This document shows, one piece after another, positions 35,437 through 43,236 of a stretch of 64,000 nt of DNA; the stretch's first letter is position 1, and each line of letters begins with the position of its first letter. Origin of the DNA: Solidesulfovibrio alcoholivorans DSM 5433. GTDB lineage: Bacteria > Desulfobacterota > Desulfovibrionia > Desulfovibrionales > Desulfovibrionaceae. A model generated the notes under the pieces. The model did not search any database. It saw nothing but the letters and a program-made list of their open reading frames with translations, and was not told the DNA's origin. The stretch spans positions 62,001-126,000 of the forward strand of contig NZ_JNJA01000008.1 of the NCBI RefSeq assembly GCF_000702665.1. The letters are read 5' to 3'. Both the position numbers and the translations under genes were made by a program.

Positions 35437-35482
35437 GCCTCCGGCGGCCGGGGGGGATCATCCCCCCCGGACCCCCTGGATG
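35437..35482 (+). repeat. GC-rich intergenic palindrome, copy C
   Basis: Starts GCCTCCGGCGGCC; its core stem is CCGGGGGGGAT opposed to ATCCCCCCCGG (35447-35470). It lies just past the PfkB kinase stop and may end that transcript. Confidence 0.85.
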
Positions 35483-35561
35483 GGGGAGCGGTAAGCGGGT
35501 GACGGGCGGTCGGCGGGTGGTGCGTCACGGGTGCCAGCGGCGAAGCGCCGCAAGGAAAGTG

Positions 35562-35822
35562 TCAGCGCGCCTTGGATGCGTAAAGGGCGGCGACGCGGGC
35601 GGCGAGGGTGCTGGGCGTGAGGCTCTTGGAAGGGGGCGCGGATTGGGAAGAAGGCGGGAATGTCGCGTTGGAGGCAAGGGGCGGCGGAGCGGTCGCGAGC
35701 GTGAAAGGTGAGGCGAAACGATGCCCGCAGACCGGGCAGGCCATGAGCATGCCACCGATATTGCCTGGAAAACGAAGCGCCTGACCGCAGCCGGGGCAGG
35801 TGCGCACGGGTCCCTCGCTCAT
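35562..35822 (-). CDS. Small zinc-ribbon protein
   Basis: 86 residues, ATG preceded by CGGAGGCGCG. The N-terminus has two zinc knuckles, CPGCG and CPVCG, separated by 17 residues, forming a rubredoxin-like zinc ribbon. The rest is Ala/Pro/Ser-rich and ends with a short helix. This layout is similar to prokaryotic zinc-finger proteins of unknown role. It overlaps no other gene. Confidence 0.7.
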   Translation of the reverse strand: MSEGPVRTCPGCGQALRFPGNIGGMLMACPVCGHRFASPFTLATAPPPLASNATFPPSSQSAPPSKSLTPSTLAARVAALYASKAR

Positions 35823-35908
35823 CGCGCCTCCGATGATTCCTTTGATGCAAAAGAAGTACCCGCAACCACCCGATCGGTTACATGAAGGATCGGAGAGGAA
35901 GGGCGGAT

Positions 35909-36241
35909 ATGGAACCCATTGCTTTCGATGATTTTATGAAGGTGGACATGCGCGTGGGCCGCATCCTGGCCGCCGAGCCGCTGCCCAAAGCCCGCGTGCC
36001 GGCCTACAAGCTCTCCATCGATTTCGGCGAACTCGGCGTCAAAAAATCGAGCGCCCGCGTCACCGATTTGTACACGGCCGAGAACCTGCCCGGCCGGTGC
36101 GTCATCGCCGTGGTCAATTTCGAGCCCAAGCGCATCGCCGGTTTTCTCTCCGAAGTGCTCGTGCTGGGGCTTGCCGGCGAAGGCGGGGTGGTGCTTCTTG
36201 AACCCGAACGCGAGGTCGCCCCGGGCCAGCGCGTTTTCTGA
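35909..36241 (+). CDS. csaA: CsaA-like tRNA-binding-domain protein
   Basis: 110 residues from ATG 35909, preceded by GGAAGGGC. The OB-fold EMAP/Trbp111-type sequence is complete: DFMKVDMRVGRILAAEPLPKA, YKLSIDFGELGVKKSSARVT, CVIAVVNFEPKRIAGFLSEVL. CsaA is described as a dimeric export-related chaperone with tRNA-like binding surface. Length matches the stand-alone family. It converges with the next gene. Confidence 0.9.
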   Translation: MEPIAFDDFMKVDMRVGRILAAEPLPKARVPAYKLSIDFGELGVKKSSARVTDLYTAENLPGRCVIAVVNFEPKRIAGFLSEVLVLGLAGEGGVVLLEPEREVAPGQRVF

Positions 36242-36247
36242 CGGGCG

Positions 36248-36874
36248 TCAGGCCGGTTCAGGGGCATCGCCCGGCGCGGGCAGGTCCAGGCGCGGGGCGA
36301 GCGTTTCCGGCAACCAGACGCGCAGGAAGGAAAGCACCGCGTCGCGGCAGCCCTCGATGGAAAGATGCTCGGCGTCCACCACGCATTCCGCCCCCGGATC
36401 CTCCTCGAAGGGCACGTCCACGCCGATCACCTGCCCGAGGCCCGGAAACTCCCGGCCTGTGGTCTTGCGCAGCATGGCCTTGGCGTAAAGCCCGGCCATG
36501 ACAAGCCCCTCGGGCCGGGCCGACTCGCGGGCCATGGCCGTGGCCAGGGAGCAGCGCACGTGGATTTCCGCGAAACGCGGCGAGAGCGAACGGGCGTAGT
36601 CCCGCATGGCGCGCCTGGGGGCCGAGCCGTCCATGAGCACGAGGTCGTAGGCGTCGCCGGATGCGATGTCCGCCGCCTCCTGGGCAAAACGCCGATAGGC
36701 CTCGTCGCGTTCCTTGTCCGAATACGTGGGCTTGGGGAAATATACCTTGCGCCGGGCGTCGAGCTCCAGACGTAGCGCCCGCAGACCGCTCAGGGCGAGG
36801 GTTTTCTCCACCGCCCTGGCCGTCGCGCTCTTGCCCGAACCCGGAAGCCCCGTGAACCAGACGACGCCGGTCAT
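36248..36874 (-). CDS. Adenylylsulfate kinase-like P-loop kinase
   Basis: 208 residues from ATG 36874, which overlaps the upstream gene's stop (ATGA). The P-loop is GLPGSGKSATARAVE near the start, and there are ALRLELDARRKVYFPK and EIHVRCSLATAMARE. This resembles CysC-type APS kinases, but the conserved CysC phrase DGDxxR is replaced by ELDARRK, so the substrate may differ. It pairs with a phosphotransferase-fold gene, an arrangement also known as single-chain APH/P-loop fusions. Confidence 0.75.
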   Translation of the reverse strand: MTGVVWFTGLPGSGKSATARAVEKTLALSGLRALRLELDARRKVYFPKPTYSDKERDEAYRRFAQEAADIASGDAYDLVLMDGSAPRRAMRDYARSLSPRFAEIHVRCSLATAMARESARPEGLVMAGLYAKAMLRKTTGREFPGLGQVIGVDVPFEEDPGAECVVDAEHLSIEGCRDAVLSFLRVWLPETLAPRLDLPAPGDAPEPA

Positions 36875-37992
36875 GGTTCGCGCAGGTAGCGGTTGAAGTC
36901 CTGGCAGTCGAAGCGTTCGTCCTCCAGCACGTTGACGAGAAAGCGTAACAGCGCCCGCCGCACCTCCGGCGGATGGCCCGGGTACCATTGCGGCGAGGCG
37001 ATGACCAGCCCGCGAAAGACGAAAAACGGCGCGATCACGGAAAAAACCTCGTCATCCCCGCTCTCGCGCAGGTACGTTTCCCAGAAGGTGAGGAACAGCC
37101 GCTCGAAATCCCCGGACAGGCGCGGCTCCTTGTAGAGCCCGAAGAGCACGTAGTTGAGGCTCATGGTGGCCACGTCGTCTGCCGGCTCGCCCCATTCGCC
37201 CCGGCTGCGGTCGAGAACCGCGAAATCCCTTGTGCCCCCTTGCTCCTGCACGAGCACGTTCCAGGGATGGAAGTCCCCGTGCACTTCGCTTAAGCGGTGG
37301 GTGAACCCGCGCAGTTTCCAGCGCCAGTCGATGATGCGCTTTTCCAGGGCGCAAAAGCGCTCGGGCGGGAACAGGTCGTAGGGGTGCGGATAGGCGTCCA
37401 CGAGCCCGAAAATGCATTCCGACGCGCCGATGAGGTTGCGGATGCGGCGCAGGTACAGGTCCGCATCGTCCTTTTTGGCGGCGTGCACCCGGGCCAGCCA
37501 GGAGGCGAAGGCCTTCGCCATGTCCAGGTCGTGCGGTTCGAGGCCCGTCTTCTGGATGCGTTGCAAATCGAGGTAATAGTCGTAGCCCGGGGCTTTTTCG
37601 CTGATGATGAAGAATTCCTTGGGCGCGCTGACCGGCACGAGCCGGTCGTCCTGATCGAAATAGCCCAGGGCGATGGGGCGCACATGCTTTTCCATGCGCC
37701 CGCCGGCTTCGTACTGGAACATGAGGATGGCCGCCCGGTCCCAGTAGAACTGGTGGCCGTACTTGTCGCCGCGCATGATGGAAAGCACGCCCCGGCGCAC
37801 TTGTCCGTCCACCTCGAAATCGAGGCACACGGGCTTGCCGTAGCCGAACTCCTTCATGCCCTGGCCGCCGTCGGCCCCCAGGGCGCACACGCCAAGCATC
37901 CGCGCGCTCTCGCCGAACGCCTCGCGCAAATACCGCTCCACCGCCTCCGGCCGCACCACGATGGGCGTCTTTTCCTCGGTCCCTTTGCGCAT
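36871..37992 (-). CDS. APH-fold phosphotransferase of unknown substrate
   Basis: 373 residues from ATG 37992 (GAGGAGCC upstream). The kinase signature SEVHGDFHPWNVLV contains the catalytic Asp and Asn, and VLDRSRGEWGEPADDVATM holds the metal-binding Asp. These are the Brenner motif and its partner of the aminoglycoside phosphotransferase/choline kinase fold. The N-terminal lobe is longer than in drug kinases and has no clear Gly-rich loop. It precedes and overlaps the APS-kinase-like gene, so the two products likely act together. Antibiotic resistance is not implied. Confidence 0.82.
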   Translation of the reverse strand: MRKGTEEKTPIVVRPEAVERYLREAFGESARMLGVCALGADGGQGMKEFGYGKPVCLDFEVDGQVRRGVLSIMRGDKYGHQFYWDRAAILMFQYEAGGRMEKHVRPIALGYFDQDDRLVPVSAPKEFFIISEKAPGYDYYLDLQRIQKTGLEPHDLDMAKAFASWLARVHAAKKDDADLYLRRIRNLIGASECIFGLVDAYPHPYDLFPPERFCALEKRIIDWRWKLRGFTHRLSEVHGDFHPWNVLVQEQGGTRDFAVLDRSRGEWGEPADDVATMSLNYVLFGLYKEPRLSGDFERLFLTFWETYLRESGDDEVFSVIAPFFVFRGLVIASPQWYPGHPPEVRRALLRFLVNVLEDERFDCQDFNRYLREP

Positions 37993-38180
37993 ATTGTGGC
38001 TCCTCTGCAAGGAAAGAAGCAGATGTGGGGGAGGGAATCCCGGTCCATGCGGCCCGCGGCGATACCCGAAAGGTATTTTCCCTCACGCCCCCTTCTTCCT
38101 CAAGAACTTTCAACGGGGGCAGGAGCAGGTTACGCTCTCTTGGAGGAAGGGAGCAAGTCGTTTCGGGGACGACGTATCCG

Positions 38181-38224
38181 CCGGGGGGGATAATCCCCCC
38201 CCGGCGGGGCGTGGGGCAGCGCCC
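38181..38224 (-). repeat. GC-rich intergenic palindrome, copy D (one mini-hairpin unit)
   Basis: On the minus strand it reads GGGC-GCT-GCCCC, then ACGCCCCGCC, then a large GGGGGG/CCCCCC hairpin. This is the same order as the expanded copy at 62247, but with one mini-hairpin instead of four. The rest of the 37993-38180 gap shows no gene. Confidence 0.8.
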
Positions 38225-38234
38225 ATATCTGAAC

Positions 38235-39122
38235 TTATTGTTGCACCATCTTTTCGACGGTGGGGTCGGCGGGGTAGCGGTCATCGAGGCTGATGACGTC
38301 GGTCTTGAAGTTTTGTCCGGGTTTCCAGGTGAAATCCGGCTCGCCGGGCAGCGCGGCGATGTCCAGGCGGTTTATCGTCTTGCCTTTGATGTAGGTGCGC
38401 GAGAGGAGCGTTCTGTCGTCTGCCGAGAGACGGCTGGAGGTGCCGGCGTTGGGGCCGCTGCCGAGCAGGATGTCCACCGCGCCGGGGTGCTTGTCGAGGA
38501 AGGTCTGTTCTGCGGAAAGGCCCAGGCCGCTTATGCCGATGACGACGTCGGCCTTGCCCCGCAGGTCGTGGGCCGCCTTTGCCGCCGCGTCGAGGACCGT
38601 TTCGGGCACGGGCTTTTTGATATCGGGCGAAGTCGGGAAGAAGACGAGGCCGTAGGTGGTCCCGCCTTTGTCGAGCAGCTGCGTTTGCGGCGCGTCGCCG
38701 AGCACGGTGAAGCGGGCGGGCAGGGGTGCGCCGGCATTTTTGAGATACGCGGCCTCGTTCGGATTGAGGGCTCCGGCGTCGTAGCCCATGGCATCGAACG
38801 CCTTGACGATGCCGGGCAGGGCCTTGGGATCGGGTTTGGCTTCCGGGCCGTCGGGCAGGATTTCGAAGGGGCAGGCGAGGAGCAGCATGTGGTCCGCGAC
38901 CGCGGGCGCGGCGCGTTCGGTCTTGATGAAGGCGGCCCTCCGGGCCAGCCCGCCGATGAGCTTGCCGCCTCAGGAGGGGCACGGCGCGATGTTGCCGTAG
39001 GTGTTGCCGGTGAAAAAGAGGACGGCGGCCGGCTGCGCGGCCGTGGCGGAGGAAACGGCGAAGGCCAGAGCCAGGACCGCCGCGAAGACGGCGGCCAGGG
39101 CGCGTGAAAAGCATCTGGTCAC
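38235..39122 (-). CDS. Exported UshA-like protein, candidate selenoprotein (in-frame UGA = Sec51)
   Basis: Reading through TGA at 38972-38970 gives 295 residues that align end to end with the 288-residue sister gene 39 bp upstream. The start is GTG 39122. A signal peptide (ALAAVFAAVLALAFAVSSATA) is followed by FFTGNTYGNIAPCPS-U-GGKLIGGLARRAAF. The sister has PCPTCGPQKLGGLARRATF, so the TGA replaces the second Cys of a CPxC motif: C48-x-x-U51. Both sides stay open and keep normal codon use. A GC-rich stem-loop follows directly. The N-terminal phrase recalls 5'-nucleotidase/UshA proteins, but downstream metal-ligand motifs are not evident, so enzymatic activity is uncertain. The alternative is a nonsense mutation. 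Confidence 0.75.
38931..38969 (-). promoter_or_regulatory. Candidate bacterial SECIS element
   Basis: The 39 bases right after the UGA can fold with an outer stem GGCGGC/GCCGCC and an inner stem CGGG/CCCG closing the loop CUGG, with the loop 22-25 bases after the UGA. Bacterial SECIS elements lie in this position and carry Gs in the apical loop for SelB. High GC makes chance stems likely, so this is supportive only. Confidence 0.45.
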
Positions 39123-39161
39123 GGTAAGGGCCTCATGAAAACGGGTGTGCGGGGCGGCACG

Positions 39162-40028
39162 CTAGAAGAGGGCTTCGATGGTCGCGTCCTGGGGGAAGGC
39201 TTCGTCCAGGGCCTGGACTTTGGCCGTGAAGTTCTCGCCGATTTTCCAGGTGAAACCACTCACGCCGGGCAAAGCGAGCAGGTCCAGGCGGTTGATGGTC
39301 TTGCCCTTGATGTAGGCGCGCGTCCACAGGGTCTTGCCGTCCTTGGAGGTGCGCGAAGGGAAGCCCGAGCCGCCGCCGCTGCCAAGCAGCACGTCCACCG
39401 CGCCGGCGCGGCTGTTGATGAAGGCTTCCTCGTCGAGGGCCCCCCAGGGGCTGACGCCGACGACCAGGGCGACCTTGCCGCGCAGTTCGGACGCGGCCTT
39501 GGCCGTGGCGTCCATGAGCTTGTCCGGCACCGGGGCGCTGATGTCCTTGGGCATGGGGAAGAGCACGATGCCCACGGCCTTGCCGCCGATGTTGAGGATC
39601 TTGGTGGACGGTGCGTCGTCGAGGACCGTCGCGCCCTTGGGCGTGGCGGCCTTGTTGTCCGCCAGGACCTTCACCTCGGCCGGGGTCAGGACGAAGACGT
39701 CGTAGCCCAGGCGCTCGTGGGCCTTGGCCACGGCCGGCAGCTTGGCCGGTTCCGGCGGCGCGGCGGAGACTTCGGGCAGGAATTCCCACGCGCCGGCGAC
39801 GGTCAGCGTCTTGCCGGCGGTGGGGGCCTTTTCGCGCAGGTCCTTGAGGAAGGTGGCGCGGCGGGCGAGGCCGCCGAGTTTTTGCGGGCCGCAGGTGGGA
39901 CAGGGATCGAAATAGCCGTAGGTGTTGCCGGCGAAGGCGATGGTCAGGACCGGATCGGCGGCGAAAGCCGGGGCTGCGGCCATGACCAGGGCGGCCAGGA
40001 CTCCGAGGAAAAGGCGCTGTATGGACAT
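39162..40028 (-). CDS. Exported UshA-like protein, Cys-containing paralogue
   Basis: 288 residues with a signal peptide (LGVLAALVMAAAPAFAA). The N-terminal motif is FAGNTYGYFDPCPTCGPQKLGGLARRATFL, with Cys43 and Cys46; it resembles the N-terminal phrase of exported 5'-nucleotidases (UshA) of sulfate reducers, but the metal-binding Asn-His-Glu motifs are not seen. The remainder, including RAYIKGKTINRLDLLALPG and VDVLLGSG, is shared with the gene downstream, which carries TGA at the second Cys. The two form a tandem duplication and probably an operon. Ribosome binding site is weak. Function unknown; a redox or metal role of the CxxC is inference. Confidence 0.75.
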   Translation of the reverse strand: MSIQRLFLGVLAALVMAAAPAFAADPVLTIAFAGNTYGYFDPCPTCGPQKLGGLARRATFLKDLREKAPTAGKTLTVAGAWEFLPEVSAAPPEPAKLPAVAKAHERLGYDVFVLTPAEVKVLADNKAATPKGATVLDDAPSTKILNIGGKAVGIVLFPMPKDISAPVPDKLMDATAKAASELRGKVALVVGVSPWGALDEEAFINSRAGAVDVLLGSGGGSGFPSRTSKDGKTLWTRAYIKGKTINRLDLLALPGVSGFTWKIGENFTAKVQALDEAFPQDATIEALF

Positions 40029-40035
40029 GTCGGAT

Positions 40036-40311
40036 TTATTTGTTGAGGTATTCCTTCAGCTCCTTGCCGGGGCGGAAGAAGGGGAGTTTTTTGGGCGCCA
40101 CGGAAACGACGTCGCCGGACTTGGGGTTGCGGCCGGTGTAGCCCTTGTAGCCTTTGATCTTGAAGCTGCCGAAACCCCGGATTTCCACCCGGTCTTCGTT
40201 GATCAGGGCCTGCTTGACCGAATCGACGAAGGCGTTGACGATATCGGCGGCCTCGTCGATATGCAGGTCCTTGGTTTCGGCCAGGGTTTTGATGAGTTCG
40301 CTTTTGTTCAT
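40036..40311 (-). CDS. HU/IHF-family DNA-binding protein
   Basis: 91 residues from ATG 40311 (GAGGACC upstream). The arm signature GRNPKSGDVVSV and the body phrase VEIRGFGSFKIKGYKGYTGRNP are diagnostic. The C-terminal PKKLPFFRPGKELKEYLN is closer to IHF-like members than to typical HU. It binds and bends DNA as a dimer in the nucleoid and may assist CRISPR integration in an IHF-like role, which is only a suggestion. It lies 7 bp upstream of the tandem exported proteins. Confidence 0.95.
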   Translation of the reverse strand: MNKSELIKTLAETKDLHIDEAADIVNAFVDSVKQALINEDRVEIRGFGSFKIKGYKGYTGRNPKSGDVVSVAPKKLPFFRPGKELKEYLNK

Positions 40312-40422
40312 CGCGTGGTCCTCGGGCTGTTGACGGTTGGCCGGAGCCGCCGGAAGACGGCGGACAAGCAATCGTCCATCTATTTCATACTATTGCCGAA
40401 TCAAAGCCATCCCCGTCAAGGG

Positions 40423-41253
40423 TTACTTGCGCGGCTGGGGAATTTTCCCGAGCACGGGCATGTTGCGCAGGGCCTCCTGGCGACTCTGGCGGATGCGGTG
40501 GAGCTTGACGGCCACGTTCAGGATGTCCTGGGCGGCCGGGCTGCGCGGGGCGTGGCGCATGAGCGGGATCTGGCGGCGCACGGCGTCGGGCAGGGCCGGG
40601 TCGCTGCGCACGCCGCCGAGCAGCTCCGGGGCGAAACCCAGGAAATGCTGGCAGGCAGCGGACAGCCGGCCGTAGGTCGCCTTGGTGTCGGCCGGGGATT
40701 CGACCTGGTTGACCAGGATGTGGAAGTCGGTGATCCCGTACTGCGTGTGCAGGACCTTGATGACGGCATAGGTGTCCGTCAGCGACGTGGGTTCGGGAGT
40801 GACGACCAGCACGCGCACATGGCTCATGACGGCCACGGAAAGGACGGTCTGGGAGATGCCCGCGCCGAGGTCGAGCATGAGGTAATCGTAGTCGGCGAAG
40901 GAGGCGTTGAGCTTCTGGAAGAGGATTTCGCGCATGTCGTCGTCCATTTCCAGGAGTTCGGGCACGCCGCTGGCTGCGGGCAGGAAATCGAAGCCGCCCG
41001 GCTCCACGGGCACCACGACTTCGGCGGCCGTGATTTCCGGCCGGAAGAGGTCCTGGAGGTTTTTTTCCGGCGACAGGCCGAGCAGGACATCCACATTGGC
41101 CAGGCCCACGTCGAAATCCATGAGCAGGGCGCGGTGGCCGGCGCGGAAGAGGGCGTAGCTGAGGTTGAGCGCCAGGTTCGACTTCCCCACGCCGCCCTTG
41201 CCGCTTAGGATGGCTACGGACAGGGACGTATTGGGATTGATGGCTTGGGACAT
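40423..41253 (-). CDS. MinD/ParA-type ATPase (FlhG-like)
   Basis: 276 residues. The deviant Walker A motif is SGKGGVGKSNLALNL, followed by LLMDFDVGLANVDVLLGL, DYLMLDLGAGIS (Walker B) and TPEPTSLTDTYAVIKVL. This pattern matches the FlhG/YlxH branch, which sets flagellar number or placement with FlhF. No flagellar gene is nearby, and no C-terminal MinD-type amphipathic helix is obvious, so another polar-positioning role is possible. Confidence 0.85.
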   Translation of the reverse strand: MSQAINPNTSLSVAILSGKGGVGKSNLALNLSYALFRAGHRALLMDFDVGLANVDVLLGLSPEKNLQDLFRPEITAAEVVVPVEPGGFDFLPAASGVPELLEMDDDMREILFQKLNASFADYDYLMLDLGAGISQTVLSVAVMSHVRVLVVTPEPTSLTDTYAVIKVLHTQYGITDFHILVNQVESPADTKATYGRLSAACQHFLGFAPELLGGVRSDPALPDAVRRQIPLMRHAPRSPAAQDILNVAVKLHRIRQSRQEALRNMPVLGKIPQPRK

Positions 41254-41261
41254 ACGCCGTC

Positions 41262-42125
41262 TTATCCTTTGGTTAGGCCCGTGAAAAGAAACCGTTTCTC
41301 ATCGGCGCGCACGAGCGTTTTCTCCGGCGGCCCGGTCAGGTCGGCAATCGGCGCGGTCACGACCCTGTCCTTGCCGGCGGCCTTGGCCTGGTACAGGGCC
41401 GCATCGGCCATGGCGTAGAGCTTTTCCGGCGTGGTGGCCATCTTGCCCTTGGTGATGGCCAGTCCCGCCGAGATGGTGACGCGCAGGGGGGAGTCCACGC
41501 CGTCGCACACGATCTTGAGCGAGCGCGCCGCCTCCACGATGCGGCCGATGACCATTTCGGCCCGCACGAGGCCGAGCCCGGGCAGGATGAGCGCGAATTC
41601 CTCGCCGCCCACCCGGGCGGCGGTGTCGTAGGAGCGCTTTTCCGCCAACAGCAGCGAACCGATGGTCTCGAGCACCCTGTCGCCGCAGGGATGGCCGTAG
41701 GAGTCGTTGACGGCCTTGAAGTCGTCGAGGTCAAAAATCACCAGGGCCAGGGACTGGCCGGCCCTGGCGGAGCGGATGAGTTCGGCGGAGAGGATGCGGT
41801 CGAACGCGCCGCGGTTGTAGAGCTTGGTCAGCGGATCGTGCTCGGACAGGAAGACCAGTTCCTGCACGGTGGCCTGGATACGGGCCAGGAAGGGCAGGGG
41901 ATCGGCCGCAAGGGGCAGGGCCAGCCAGTCGCGCAGGTCCTTGCGGTGGCAAAGCGACTCCCAGCCGGCCAGATCGAGCCCAGAACAAAGGCGCATGATG
42001 ACCATGCCGTCGCCCTGGGTGGCGCAGGCGGGCTTTTCCACCTCGGCCAGCATGCGCCTGAGCGTCTCCAGCTCGGAGAGCAGCTGTTCCTGGATCGCGT
42101 CCAGGCCGGGGGGATCAGGATGCAT
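41262..42125 (-). CDS. GGDEF-domain diguanylate cyclase
   Basis: 287 residues from ATG 42125, overlapping the end of prfB by 11 bp. An N-terminal helical region of about 110 residues precedes a GGDEF domain: DPLTKLYNRGAFDRIL, LVIFDLDDFKAVNDSYGH, ARVGGEEFALILPG (active GGEEF). It should make cyclic di-GMP. The inhibitory-site RxxD is not obvious five residues before GGEEF (the sequence is YDTAARVGGEEF). The N-terminal part lacks known sensor domains. Confidence 0.88.
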   Translation of the reverse strand: MHPDPPGLDAIQEQLLSELETLRRMLAEVEKPACATQGDGMVIMRLCSGLDLAGWESLCHRKDLRDWLALPLAADPLPFLARIQATVQELVFLSEHDPLTKLYNRGAFDRILSAELIRSARAGQSLALVIFDLDDFKAVNDSYGHPCGDRVLETIGSLLLAEKRSYDTAARVGGEEFALILPGLGLVRAEMVIGRIVEAARSLKIVCDGVDSPLRVTISAGLAITKGKMATTPEKLYAMADAALYQAKAAGKDRVVTAPIADLTGPPEKTLVRADEKRFLFTGLTKG

Positions 42126-43222
42126 TGCCGCCCCGCAGCAGGAAGCCGCGTATGAACTTGTCCAGCTCGCCGTCGAGCACCGCCTCCACATCCCCCACTT
42201 CGACGCTCGTGCGGTGGTCCTTGACCAGTCGGTAGGGCTGCATGGTGTAGGTCCTTATCTGGGAACCGAAGCCGATGGCGTTTTTCGCGTCGTAGCTTTC
42301 CTGTTTCTCGGCTTGGAGCTTCTTGAGCTCCAGGTCGTAAAGCCTGGCCTTGAGCACCTTCATGGCCGTTTCGCGGTTGCGGTGCTGCGATTTCTCGTTT
42401 TGGCACTGCACCACGATGTTGGTCGGCAGGTGGGTGATACGGATGGCCGAGGAGGTCTTGTTGACGTGCTGGCCGCCCGGGCCCGAGGCGCGGAAGACGT
42501 CCACGCGCAGGTCCTCTTCCTTGACGTCGATGTCGATATCCACGCCGGCGTCGGGATAGACGTCGACCGAAGCGAACGAGGTGTGGCGGCGTCCCGAGGA
42601 ATCGAAGGGCGACATGCGGATCAGGCGGTGGATGCCCTTTTCCGCGGCGAGCAGGCCGTAGGCGTAGGGTCCGGAGATCTGCAGGGTGACGCTTTTGACG
42701 CCGGCCTCGTCGCCGGGGAGGAAGTCGAGCTCCTTGACGTCGAAATGCTTGCGCTCGGCCCAGCGGCGGTACATGCGCAGGAGCATCTCGGCCCAGTCCT
42801 GGGCCTCGGTGCCGCCAGCGCCGGGGTGGATCTCCAGGATGGCGTCGGCGTTGTCCTCGGGGCAAAAAAAGGCCGCGAGCTCGGCGTCGGCCAGGTTGCC
42901 GTCCAGGGCCTCGATCTGCTCGGCCAGGGCGTCGAGCACTTCGGCGCTGCCGTCTTCCTTGGCCATGGTCAGCCATTCGTCAAGGTCGGCGCGGGCGGCG
43001 TAGAGCTTTTCCCCGCTTTCGACCTTGGCGGTGAGCGCGCTTTTTTCGCGCAGGACCGGGGTCAGGCGTTCGGGCGCGTCCCAGGCTCCTGGCTTGGACA
43101 GTTCGGCCTCGATTTCGGCCAGGCGTTTACGGCTTTGCTCCAGGTCAAAGACGCCTCCAGAATTCGTCGAATTTGGTGAGAAGCTCGGCGCCTATCGTGC
43201 GCAGTTCCGCGTATTGCAGCAT
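42115..43222 (-). CDS. prfB: Peptide chain release factor 2, programmed +1 frameshift
   Basis: The ATG at 43222 opens a 25-codon frame ending CGT CTT TGA. Reading CTT then slipping +1 to GAC joins the 340-residue body in the next frame. The internal Shine-Dalgarno TGGAGG sits just upstream of CTTTGAC, the classic autoregulatory site at 43150-43144. The body contains [16 protein letters not shown] and the catalytic [16 protein letters not shown]2 recognises UGA and UAA and adjusts its own level through this shift. The UGA competition is of special interest here because a nearby gene appears to use UGA for selenocysteine. Confidence 0.97.
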
Positions 43223-43236
43223 GGATCGTCACTCGC

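Noticed and set aside
36871..37992. Antibiotic resistance by aminoglycoside phosphotransferase
   Set aside because: Only the general kinase fold is shared; the long N-terminal lobe and overlap with another kinase point to a metabolic role.
38235..39122. Reading this gene as a frameshifted or truncated pseudogene starting at 38888
   Set aside because: The frame is continuous on both sides of one TGA, the upstream codons give a signal peptide and conserved motif, and the TGA aligns with a Cys; Sec is the simpler explanation.
42115..43222. Treating prfB as broken because of the internal stop
   Set aside because: The CTTTGAC context and preceding Shine-Dalgarno are the standard programmed frameshift.
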